Assembly: GCA_045616125.1 (NCBI GenBank)
Contig: JAZLGC010000051.1
Location: 1-9,499, forward strand
From: Treponema_I sp045616125
Lineage (GTDB): Bacteria; Spirochaetota; Spirochaetia; Treponematales; Treponemataceae
Direction: 5' to 3'
DNA: 9,499 bases
How positions within the stretch are numbered: the stretch's first letter is position 1; the number at the start of each line of letters is the position of its first letter. Position numbers and translations under genes: made by a program. Shown in pieces: positions 1 to 6,868 of the stretch. Below the pieces are notes generated by a model. That model had not been told where the DNA came from. It saw only the letters and a program-made list of their open reading frames with translations, and did not search any database.

Positions 1-965
1 ATCCAGTAACTGGAACTGAATAAGTTTTGAACCTGAAGGCTCAACAGCGGCAGAACACTGAAAGACAGAGCCATAAGACAACACCGGAGCATTGAACTTG
101 ACTGTCTGGGAATATGATGAAGCAGCCAGATGAATGCACCAATCAGCCATAAAAGCCCCACGAACATGAGCCCCTTTGTTATGGTAGTAAAAACGGAGTC
201 AAACACGGGTACCGGATCAATGGGGATGATAGCCAGACGGAAAAACAGGAAACAGAACGGAATGTAGGAAGCAAAACGCTGCCCCCTTATGACTGAGTCT
301 TTTACCGTTGTCAGCTTGAAAAAATAGCAGACGCACTCAATACAACTGGCAGCAATTACTGCAGCACAGATTTGATAGATGATTTCGTTTGCAACAGAAA
401 ACCAATAGGGATTTGACGTATTGGTAAATCCATTTACCAGCACAAGACCGATACAGTACAGCAGTGTCAGGAACGACCCTGCATCCCGCATGTAATCAAG
501 ATAATGGCGGCAATACAATGAAAAAATGATGAAAAAGAATCCGGTTACATACAGAACAATATCATCAGTATCAAGACACTGCAGTTTGGTCCAGAAACTC
601 ATGTCAGAAGGAATGCACAGAATTTTTACGTCTCCGTTCTCTTTAACATACTCAATGGGAGTATCAAAGGAATAAATCGAACTGTACAGTTTCTCTACAT
701 CATCTACGGTTTTAAGAGTTGATCGGAATTCCCTGGTAATGCCGTTCATTGAATGAAACTCATCACCGGGTACAAAACCGCAGTCTGCTGCCGGGCCATT
801 ACGGGAAACAAAATCAACAACAAAAACATCACTTGAAGAACGGATACGAAGCCCACTGCAGGTATACGGAAAATTCAATGTAGCAATGAATTCCGCTGCA
901 AGGAGGAAAAGCGAGAGATAGCCAAAAATTATCCGTAATGAAAACGTTCTGTTTCCTATCGACAT
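1..965 (-). CDS. PDZ-domain multi-helix membrane sensor protein, C-terminus outside window
   Basis: An open minus-strand frame runs from ATG at 965-963 to the window edge, giving 321 residues with no stop. Residues about 11-32 form a first hydrophobic helix. Residues about 40-120 form a PDZ-like extracytoplasmic domain, seen in the pattern NGPAADCGFVPGD followed by SMNG. After that come about six hydrophobic segments (near 135-151, 164-180, 195-216, 231-248, 265-282 and 295-311). The layout and many residues match the neighbouring upstream gene, including SFPY/NFPYT after helix 1, FDTPI at 100-104 and HIPRQSS at 284-290, so the two are paralogs. The gene lies 77 bp downstream of that neighbour on the same strand with no terminator between, so the two are probably co-transcribed. 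No in-frame start exists upstream of this ATG before a stop, and the Shine-Dalgarno is weak. The missing half may carry HD-GYP or another output domain; that cannot be told here. Confidence 0.85.
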   Translation of the reverse strand, partial: MSIGNRTFSLRIIFGYLSLFLLAAEFIATLNFPYTCSGLRIRSSSDVFVVDFVSRNGPAADCGFVPGDEFHSMNGITREFRSTLKTVDDVEKLYSSIYSFDTPIEYVKENGDVKILCIPSDMSFWTKLQCLDTDDIVLYVTGFFFIIFSLYCRHYLDYMRDAGSFLTLLYCIGLVLVNGFTNTSNPYWFSVANEIIYQICAAVIAASCIECVCYFFKLTTVKDSVIRGQRFASYIPFCFLFFRLAIIPIDPVPVFDSVFTTITKGLMFVGLLWLIGAFIWLLHHIPRQSSSMLRCCLMALSFSVLPLLSLQVQNLFSSSYW

Positions 966-1042
966 AGTCTTTAAACTATACGTTTCAGTGCCGTTAAGAG
1001 CAAAGAAAAATCAACACTTTCCCGCCAAATCATTTGATTATG

Positions 1043-3430
1043 TTATTTTACCGAGTACAGTGCCTTCATTAATGGGATGCATTTAAGGAACGTTTTTCCA
1101 AGAACAGGGTCAAAATGGCTACCCAGATCGTTTTCAATGATAGAATATGCTTTCTCAAATGAGAATGCATCCTTGTAGCAACGCTTGCTTACCAAGGCAT
1201 CAAAGACATCGGCAAAGGCCATGATGCGTGCTTCAAGGGGAATTTCCGGCCCGATAAGCCCTTCCGGATATCCGGTTCCATCCCATTTTTCATGGTGATA
1301 ATGGGCAATATTCACTGCAATCTGCTTGAATTCTTCGTTTTCCACATCTTCCAGCACCGATTCTACAACCCGGGCACCTTCCAGCGTATGAAGCTTCATT
1401 TTTTCGTACTCTTCCGGTGTAAAAGGCCCCGCTTTTCTAAGAATCTGATCATCTACCGCAATCTTTCCAAGATCATGAAGAATTGCAGCCCGTACAACCA
1501 TGTCAAACCAATCCCGGCTTTTGGGACAATCGGGGTTTTCAAGAAGTTTGTCAGCAAAAATATGAACCGCTGCACAGGTACGCTTAATATGTCCGCCCGT
1601 TGAGTTATCCCGGCTTTCAACCATCACTGCCATACCAAGAACTGTTTTATCCTGCAATCTGAGAATCTGACGCTCTTTGGTGCCAATCTCGCGGGTCAGT
1701 TCATCATTTGATTCAGACAGTTCGTAACTGCGTTTTCTGGACTGCCGCATATCGCTCATGATAATGGCTTCCATAAGAATTCTTGCTACAATCTGCATCA
1801 GCCGCACTTCTGACGTACTGTACATTCCGGAAATCCGGTACGATTCCGGTGCAATTCTGTCACCAATGAACATATACCCATACCGATCATTACCACGATA
1901 CAGAGGAACGGAAAAACCATATGACGCATGATTTATAACACGATCCTTCTGCCGTGGCCGTGCCATACGGTCTGCAACCATTCCTTTTATCCGTTTAACA
2001 TCTTCTTCTTTATCACCGCTGTGAACCCGGTACAACAGTAATGGCGCCTCGCCTTTTTTCATCCGGTAAAAATAAATGCATGACGGGTGGAGCACAGAAC
2101 TAATCCAATCTGCAGTTGCTTCGTAAATATTCTGTATATCCGTAGAAAGAAATACGCTGTTTTCAAGGGTCTGGATAATCTCTTCCCTTTTTTCAATTTC
2201 CGGGAAAAGGAACGCATACAGTTTATTTTCCAGTAGAACGAAAATCAGCGGAGTAAAAATCAGTAACCCGATAAAAACATTTGATGTATTATCCAGACTT
2301 GGATTCAGCAGCAGAAGAATCAACAGCTCTGAGATGAAACAGCACCAGATATTCATAATTCTTCCGGAATACACATCAAAAGAAAAAGTTTTTGCCTGAA
2401 TCAATGAACAAAGAACTGCAATGGGTGCAAAAAGCAATGGTACGGCTTCGTAGAATGCCTGAGATTCCACAATCCACTGCATATTGGCAGCCAGATGCTG
2501 AACCTGATACACCACCAGAGGCAGCACAGAAAATATCAATGCCAGCAGAAAGAATCTGAGCAGAATACTGCTTTGCCGCGGAATATGACGCAGCAGCCAG
2601 ATAAATGACACTGCCATATACAGCAGGGCAACCACCATAAGAACTTCGCAGAAGCGGTACAGAACCGAATCATAGATACTTACGGGGCTGAAATAATGGG
2701 TTATGAGGCAAAAAATCAGAAATACCCTGGGGATAAGGGTGATAAAGGTATGAATCTGAATGGAACGAAAGCTGGCAGAGGAAATGCGCAGAAAATGCCG
2801 CACGCAGTATAACGCACTGGTGGCCATACTGCAGGCAGAAATTTCGTACAGTATCAGATTAAGGTTTGAATACCACAGGGGATTAGAAACATACGCCAGT
2901 TTATTTACGATGCAGATACCGGTAGAACACAGAAAAGTGATGAAAGAGCCGGTATCCGGTGAATAGTTGAAATACGGACGGCATAATACCGTAAGAACGA
3001 TGAACATGATGCCAACGAGAAATGTAATCAGGTTGTTCATACAGATAGTTGTCAGTTTTTTCCAGAGAGAGGCGCCGGAAGGGATAACCATCTGAACTAC
3101 CGTGTTATCAGTTTTTCTCAGGGTTATGGGTGTATCGAATCCGTAGAAGGTACTGTACAGTTCATACACTTCCGTATTTGACATGGGAGCATTAGCCTGT
3201 TCAATGGAAACACCGTTGATTTCCGTAAAGGTGTCTCCTTTTCTGATGCCGGCATTCCAGGCGGGGCTGCCTTTCGTTATGTCTGTTACCGAAAAACAGG
3301 TATCAAGGGTAACGATACGAAAACCAGACCGGGTATAGGGAAACGAAAGAAATATAAAAAACTGTGCAATGAGTACGAAAAGGCTGATATACGCAAAGCA
3401 AAATCTCAATGAAACGTGTCTCTTTTGCAT
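1043..3430 (-). CDS. PDZ-7TM-GAF-HD-GYP membrane protein, predicted c-di-GMP phosphodiesterase
   Basis: Encodes 795 residues. Helix 1 (about 10-30) is followed by a PDZ-like domain (about 40-115, with GSPAWNAGIRKGD and EING), eight or so membrane helices to about 402, a GAF-like region (about 425-555), a short charged coiled-coil (about 560-597) and a C-terminal HD-GYP domain. The HD-GYP set is complete: E605, H613, HDLGK at 652-656, H681 in HTLEG, HYHHEKWDGTGYP at 710-722 and ADVFDAL at 740-746. Proteins with this full set hydrolyse cyclic di-GMP, so membrane or periplasmic sensing through the PDZ is probably coupled to c-di-GMP breakdown. I chose ATG 3430 because it aligns with the start of the downstream paralog; a TTG eight codons earlier (3454) is possible but has no better ribosome binding site. 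It probably leads a two-gene operon and is divergent from pfp. Confidence 0.93.
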   Translation of the reverse strand: MQKRHVSLRFCFAYISLFVLIAQFFIFLSFPYTRSGFRIVTLDTCFSVTDITKGSPAWNAGIRKGDTFTEINGVSIEQANAPMSNTEVYELYSTFYGFDTPITLRKTDNTVVQMVIPSGASLWKKLTTICMNNLITFLVGIMFIVLTVLCRPYFNYSPDTGSFITFLCSTGICIVNKLAYVSNPLWYSNLNLILYEISACSMATSALYCVRHFLRISSASFRSIQIHTFITLIPRVFLIFCLITHYFSPVSIYDSVLYRFCEVLMVVALLYMAVSFIWLLRHIPRQSSILLRFFLLALIFSVLPLVVYQVQHLAANMQWIVESQAFYEAVPLLFAPIAVLCSLIQAKTFSFDVYSGRIMNIWCCFISELLILLLLNPSLDNTSNVFIGLLIFTPLIFVLLENKLYAFLFPEIEKREEIIQTLENSVFLSTDIQNIYEATADWISSVLHPSCIYFYRMKKGEAPLLLYRVHSGDKEEDVKRIKGMVADRMARPRQKDRVINHASYGFSVPLYRGNDRYGYMFIGDRIAPESYRISGMYSTSEVRLMQIVARILMEAIIMSDMRQSRKRSYELSESNDELTREIGTKERQILRLQDKTVLGMAVMVESRDNSTGGHIKRTCAAVHIFADKLLENPDCPKSRDWFDMVVRAAILHDLGKIAVDDQILRKAGPFTPEEYEKMKLHTLEGARVVESVLEDVENEEFKQIAVNIAHYHHEKWDGTGYPEGLIGPEIPLEARIMAFADVFDALVSKRCYKDAFSFEKAYSIIENDLGSHFDPVLGKTFLKCIPLMKALYSVK

Positions 3431-3471
3431 GGCTCTAAGATACTCTCTCTGCAAGTTCCATACAATATCTG

Positions 3472-3500
3472 TTGTTACAAGACGCCGATTTCGGTAAAAT
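3472..3500 (+). promoter_or_regulatory. sigma-70-type promoter for pfp
   Basis: TTGTTA (3472-3477) and TAAAAT (3495-3500) are separated by exactly 17 bp. They match the consensus -35 and -10 boxes at 4/6 and 5/6. Transcription would start about 70 bp upstream of the pfp start codon. I saw no equally good promoter on the other strand for the divergent sensor gene. Confidence 0.5.
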
Positions 3501-3574
3501 ACTATCCATTAGTCAATTTTTACTGTGATGGTTCTGCTGCATTTGCTGCATTTCCGTCATAGAAGGAGTAATAC

Positions 3575-5233
3575 ATGAAAAAGGTATCTGCACTGCAGAC
3601 AGCCCGCTACGGCTACCAGCCAAAGCTCCCAGCCGTTCTGAAAAACAACCTGAACGACATCAAAGTTGAATTCGGAAAAGACACCGAATCAGTAGCTGAC
3701 CAGGCTGAGCTCAAAGAGCTCTTCAAAAACACTTACGGAAAACCAGTTGCAACTGTTGTTAAAGGAAACAACCCAGACGTTGCAAAACAGATTAAAGTTG
3801 GTGTAATCCTTTCTGGTGGTCAGGCTCCAGGCGGACACAACGTTATCGCCGGTCTCTATGACGGTATCAAAGCTGGTAACAAAGCTTCTACCCTGTACGG
3901 TTTCAAAGGTGGTCCATCAGGGCTCATCGAATGTGACTATGTAGAATTCACTGATGATTTCATCAACGAATACCGCAACACTGGTGGATTCGACATCATC
4001 GGTTCAGGACGCACCAAGATTGAAACTCCAGAACAGTACGCAGCTTCTACCGAAACCGCAAAAAAACTGGGGCTGGATGCTATCGTAATCATCGGTGGTG
4101 ATGACTCTAACACCAACGCTGCCCTGCTGGCTGAATACTTCCGTGCCAACAACGTAGACACCCGTGTTATCGGTTGTCCAAAAACCATCGACGGTGACCT
4201 GAAAAACGAAGTAATTGAAACCTCTTTCGGTTTTGATACTGCTTGTAAAACTTACTCAGAACTCATCGGTAACATTGAACGCGATGCAAACTCTGCTAAA
4301 AAATACTGGCACTTCATTAAACTGATGGGTCGTTCTGCTTCACACATTGCTCTGGAGTGCGAACTGCAGACCCAGGCAAACATCTGTCTGATTTCAGAAG
4401 AAGTTGAAGCTAAAAAAATGACTCTGCGCCAGATTACCGACGACATTGCTAAAGTTGTAGCAAAACGTGCTGAAGGTGCAGGAAACTTTGGTGTAGTTCT
4501 TATCCCGGAAGGCCTGGTAGAATTCATTCCTGAAATGAAAGTTCTTATTGCAGAACTGAACGACAAAATGGCTCTGAAAGCTGACGAATTCAACGCTCTG
4601 GCTGACTTTGCTGCTAAAAAAGCATGGCTCAAAGCTAACCTGACCGCTGGTTCTTACGAAACTTTCGCTTCTCTGCCAGATGCAATTGCTGCTCAGTTCC
4701 TGGCTGACCGTGACCCACACGGTAACGTTCAGGTTTCCCGTATTGAAACCGAAAAACTGCTGGCTCTGTCTGTAGAAAACCGCCTGGCTGAAATGAAAGC
4801 AGAAGGTACCTACAAAGGTAAATTCAGCTCATACTGCCACTTCTTTGGTTACGAAGGACGCTGTGCATTCCCATCTAACTTTGATGCTGACTACTGCTAT
4901 GCACTGGGTTACAACGCATTCGTTCTGATTGCTTCAGGCGTTACCGGTTACCTGTCATCAGTTCGTAACCTGACCGCTCCTGCTGACCAGTGGACTGCCG
5001 GTGGTATCCCACTGACCATGATGATGAACATGGAACAGCGCCACGGTTCTAAAAAACCAGTAATCCGCAAGGCACTGGTTGAACTGGATGGAAAACCATT
5101 CAAAGAATACGCAGCTCACCGCGATGAATGGGCCGTTAACACTAATTACCTGTTCCCAGGTGCCATCCAGTACTACGGACCAAGCGAAGTTTGCGATCAA
5201 CCAACCAAAACTCTGTGGCTGGAACATAACTGA
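3575..5233 (+). CDS. pfp: Diphosphate--fructose-6-phosphate 1-phosphotransferase (PPi-PFK, long type)
   Basis: This cytoplasmic glycolytic enzyme interconverts fructose 6-phosphate and fructose 1,6-bisphosphate using pyrophosphate in place of ATP. The 552-residue length fits the long PPi-PFK group found in spirochaetes and in the plant beta subunit. Visible motifs are GGQAPGG at 81-87, GGDDS at 174-178, PKTIDGD at 202-208 with the catalytic Asp206, and MGR at 251-253. Asp177 (a Gly in ATP-PFKs) and Lys203 are the known markers of pyrophosphate use. The start ATG has AAGGAG at 3563-3568, six bases upstream. Codon use is strongly biased (proline almost always CCA, leucine mostly CTG, many GCT and GTT), which suggests high expression and contrasts with the sensor genes to its left. 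It appears to be a single-gene transcript ending at the terminator at 5323-5352. Confidence 0.97.
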   Translation: MKKVSALQTARYGYQPKLPAVLKNNLNDIKVEFGKDTESVADQAELKELFKNTYGKPVATVVKGNNPDVAKQIKVGVILSGGQAPGGHNVIAGLYDGIKAGNKASTLYGFKGGPSGLIECDYVEFTDDFINEYRNTGGFDIIGSGRTKIETPEQYAASTETAKKLGLDAIVIIGGDDSNTNAALLAEYFRANNVDTRVIGCPKTIDGDLKNEVIETSFGFDTACKTYSELIGNIERDANSAKKYWHFIKLMGRSASHIALECELQTQANICLISEEVEAKKMTLRQITDDIAKVVAKRAEGAGNFGVVLIPEGLVEFIPEMKVLIAELNDKMALKADEFNALADFAAKKAWLKANLTAGSYETFASLPDAIAAQFLADRDPHGNVQVSRIETEKLLALSVENRLAEMKAEGTYKGKFSSYCHFFGYEGRCAFPSNFDADYCYALGYNAFVLIASGVTGYLSSVRNLTAPADQWTAGGIPLTMMMNMEQRHGSKKPVIRKALVELDGKPFKEYAAHRDEWAVNTNYLFPGAIQYYGPSEVCDQPTKTLWLEHN

Positions 5234-5241
5234 GATTTTTA

Positions 5242-5277
5242 TAACAGGAGCCCTGAGCTTGTCGAAGGGTCCTGTTA
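5242..5277. repeat. REP-like hairpin downstream of pfp
   Basis: An 8-bp outer stem (TAACAGGA 5242-5249 with TCCTGTTA 5270-5277), one bulged G, then CCCT 5251-5254 paired with AGGG 5266-5269 around an 11-base loop. The inner CCCTGAGCTTGTCGAAGGG resembles a short palindromic sequence that I recall as dispersed in many bacterial genomes. No T-tract follows, so it is not an intrinsic terminator by itself. It may stabilise the pfp mRNA end. Confidence 0.6.
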
Positions 5278-5322
5278 CAAAATGACTGTCGATTTTCGCA
5301 AAGCGAAACCCGCATAGCTATT

Positions 5323-5352
5323 TGGCGGCCATCCTGGCCGCCATTTTTTTTT
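5323..5352 (+). terminator. Intrinsic terminator of pfp
   Basis: A perfect 9-bp GC-rich stem (TGGCGGCCA 5323-5331, loop TCC, TGGCCGCCA 5335-5343) is followed directly by nine T residues (5344-5352). It lies about 90 bp past the pfp stop codon. Confidence 0.94.
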
Positions 5353-5355
5353 CTT

Positions 5356-5685
5356 GTGCTGCTGATGCTTACCGTATGTATTACTGCAGTAAGTGCTGAT
5401 GGATGGATTATCAAACAAAGCGAAAATGTTTCTATTCTGAAGAATTTTGGCTGTAAAAACGTAAACCCAACTGATAGTTTTATAGCTGCAAATTCTCCAG
5501 ATGGAATTTCCTTTGGAATTCCTAGCTTTGATGATTATTATCTCATCGTTAGTTATTTACCCGGAAACAGGAATTGGAAGATCCCTAATTCGCAACGAGC
5601 CGTTGGCGAAGATTCTCAGCGGCTTGTCGAAGTATCCTTTTTATACCTTTTACCCAAAATTGCTTACCAAAGTCCGATTTTTTGA
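5356..5685 (+). pseudogene. Remnant of a secreted-protein gene, 5' and 3' ends lost
   Basis: The frame reads as a hydrophobic signal-peptide core (LVLLMLTVCITAVSA, likely cut before Asp-Gly-Trp) followed by about 60 residues of ordinary protein-like sequence rich in Asn, Ser, Ile and Phe, to about position 5580. There is no ribosome binding site and no ATG with a basic N-region: the frame emerges straight out of the pfp terminator T-tract, and the only nearby start is a GTG at 5356. Past about 5580 the frame runs through a REP-like segment (GCTTGTCGAAG at 5622-5632) and into repeat R, where it stops at 5683-5685. I read it as the middle of a lost secreted or periplasmic protein gene. The family is not recognised. 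An intact but weakly started small protein is the less likely alternative. Confidence 0.5.
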
Positions 5686-5929
5686 TTTTAGTCAGTAAAT
5701 TTTTACCTTTATCCAACGCAAAATCTATCATTTTGAGAGTATACACCGCAAAGGTACGTAGCCCCGGCAAGAGCAGTAAAGCATCAAGTCTATATAATAT
5801 ATAAAGATACAAATCTGTACAAAAAGTGTACTCATGCCAACTTCACCACCGTATGTAAAAAATTTACTTATCAAATCGTAGTTTTTCACAATTAGTAGGT
5901 AATTTAGTCTCATTCAGTAACATTAACCC
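5651..5929. repeat. Repeat R, copy 1
   Basis: The core 5785-5929 matches 9355-9499 at 143 of 145 positions, differing only at 5822 and 5844. To the left, similarity continues with small gaps and lower identity back to about 5651 (TACCCAAAAT here, TACCTAAAAT at 9224). The core is very A+T rich and holds TATATAATATATAAAG and the near-palindrome GTACAAAAAGTGTAC (5817-5831). A minus-strand frame across the core is open in both copies, but both core differences change an amino acid, so there is no sign of coding constraint. The true right end is unknown because copy 2 is cut by the window edge. Confidence 0.9.
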
Positions 5930-5980
5930 ACAGCGCCCCCAAAAAAAAGGCTATGTCCGTAAAAAGTGTGGCTCATTGTC

Positions 5981-6001
5981 ACCCTGAACTAGTTTCAGGG
6001 T
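5981..6001. repeat. REP-like hairpin
   Basis: ACCCTGAA (5981-5988) pairs with TTCAGGGT (5994-6001) around the loop CTAGT. The sequence has the look of a dispersed intergenic palindrome. The surrounding 5930-6051 shows nothing gene-like apart from an AAAAAGTGT site at 5961-5969. Confidence 0.55.
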
Positions 6002-6051
6002 CTCATCATAACTCCACAAATCTACCGGATTGCGGCATTTTGTAACTCTCT

Positions 6052-6082
6052 TGTTGCTGAGTAGCATTCAGCAACACTTTTT
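6052..6082 (+). terminator. Terminator-like hairpin at the left edge of repeat P copy 1
   Basis: A 9-bp perfect stem (TGTTGCTGA 6052-6060, TCAGCAACA 6068-6076, seven-base loop) is followed by C and five T residues. The right arm and the T-tract are the first bases of repeat P, so the structure exists only because of this junction. Nothing convincing is transcribed into it from the left, so its role is uncertain. Confidence 0.45.
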
Positions 6083-6189
6083 CAGTGTAAATTCAACCAC
6101 TTCACCACACTTTTTCAAAGTTTATGCTGCGGCGCGCCGCGGGCCACCCAGTTTAAACTGGGTATAGGATTTACAAAATCCTATAAAAA
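6072..6189. repeat. Palindrome-cluster repeat P, copy 1
   Basis: Matches 8199-8316 at 112 of 118 positions without gaps. In order it holds the inverted repeat ACACTTTTTCAGTGT (6074-6088), a second ACACTTTTT at 6107 exactly 33 bp on, the 12-bp palindrome GCGGCGCGCCGC (6129-6140), the 18-bp perfect palindrome ACCCAGTTTAAACTGGGT (6146-6163) and a 10-bp-stem hairpin with loop ACA (6163-6185). It joins lipoprotein gene 1 directly at codon 2, without the leader present in copy 2. Confidence 0.95.
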
Positions 6190-6200
6190 AACTTAACGGT

Positions 6201-6809
6201 TTGATTGCGCTGCTGATGATTCTGGCAGCTGTTTTCTGTCTGACTGCCTGTCCACAGCCTGCAAATCCAGATCCTGATCCAACACCAGCTCCAGAAACTC
6301 CAGTACCTACAGAAGAATATATTGCAATTGATGCTGATTTTGACCTTACAGCGCTCTATTCTACTGAATGGATGACCATCACTGAAACTATTAGCGATGA
6401 GGCTGATGCTAATGTTAGTAGTGAAATGATTCAAGCCCTAAAGCTTTCCTTTAACGATGATGCAACAGATGCTTCGTTGTCTATGATGACTGTAATGACT
6501 CTTGTTAAAAATGACGGTGGATCATTTACTGAAGATGAAATTTCTACTTATTCGGCATCAATTAATTCTACACTGGAGCAATTCCCAGAAGGTACCACTC
6601 TGGATAAGAATACTACCGACAATACTAAACTTGTTTTTACCTTCACCATGAATATGGGTAATTTTTCTACTCAGCTGGCAGGTTCAGGAATGACTTTCCG
6701 CGATGTTCTCAATTTTTGTTACATTGATTCATCAAAAACAAAACTGAAGTTTTTTAACGGACTTGATGAAAATGATAATATTGAATACGCGATATATACC
6801 AAAATGTAA
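6201..6809 (+). CDS. Small lipoprotein, paralog 1, lacking its normal start region
   Basis: The frame is open for 202 codons from a TTG at 6201, and the homologous frame continues two lysines and more upstream (KKLNGLIALLMILAA) to an ATA at 6183 where the paralog has ATG. The signal peptide ends in the lipobox LTAC, followed by a Pro/Asp-rich linker (PQPANPDPDPTPAPETP) and an acidic Ser/Thr-rich domain of about 165 residues, so the mature protein should be a membrane-anchored, exported lipoprotein of unknown function. Compared with the paralog at 8379-9020, 69 bp holding the ribosome binding site and ATG are missing and no Shine-Dalgarno precedes the TTG. The body is still free of stops, so the loss is recent, or an unusual start is used. 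The gene sits behind repeat P and converges on the ATPase gene. It may be a pseudogene. Confidence 0.65.
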   Translation: MIALLMILAAVFCLTACPQPANPDPDPTPAPETPVPTEEYIAIDADFDLTALYSTEWMTITETISDEADANVSSEMIQALKLSFNDDATDASLSMMTVMTLVKNDGGSFTEDEISTYSASINSTLEQFPEGTTLDKNTTDNTKLVFTFTMNMGNFSTQLAGSGMTFRDVLNFCYIDSSKTKLKFFNGLDENDNIEYAIYTKM

Positions 6810-6833
6810 TCACATTCCGTAATTCTCAATACG

Positions 6834-6868
6834 GCAGGTTCACTGAATATGTAACCTGCTGTTTTTTT
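6834..6868 (+). terminator. Intrinsic terminator of lipoprotein gene 1
   Basis: GCAGGTT (6834-6840) pairs with AACCTGC (6853-6859) around a 12-base loop, then TG and seven T residues (6862-6868). It lies 24 bp past the lipoprotein stop. The T-tract overlaps the stop codon of the convergent ATPase gene (6869-6867). On the opposite strand the hairpin has no T-tract after it. Confidence 0.85.

Noticed and set aside
1029..1042. Small palindrome (AATCA-TT-TGATT) between the two sensor genes as a terminator
   Set aside because: The stem is only 5 bp with a two-base loop and no T-tract, so it is unlikely to end transcription.
1292..2966. Plus-strand open frames inside the HD-GYP gene
   Set aside because: They lie opposite a complete, well-recognised protein and show no domain or hydrophobic pattern of their own.
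3431..3454. TTG start for the HD-GYP gene eight codons upstream
   Set aside because: The downstream paralog aligns from ATG 3430, and the TTG has no better Shine-Dalgarno.
3937..5227. Several minus-strand open frames inside pfp
   Set aside because: They are opposite-strand shadows of a highly biased coding gene, with no starts, motifs or ribosome binding sites of their own.
5585..5812. 75-residue minus-strand frame rich in Lys and Arg
   Set aside because: It spans the REP-like segment and the diverged part of repeat R, and has no ribosome binding site or counterpart in the second R copy.
5728..5913. Minus-strand frame in repeat R copy 1, with a close match at 9283-9483
   Set aside because: The two core differences both change an amino acid, the frame ends differ, and no ribosome binding site precedes the start. 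It is a repeat that happens to stay open.
5785..5929. Integron attC site or cassette boundary
   Set aside because: Treponema can carry integrons, but I could not find paired core sites (RYYYAAC with GTTRRRY) bounding a single-gene cassette, and repeat R is not palindromic overall.
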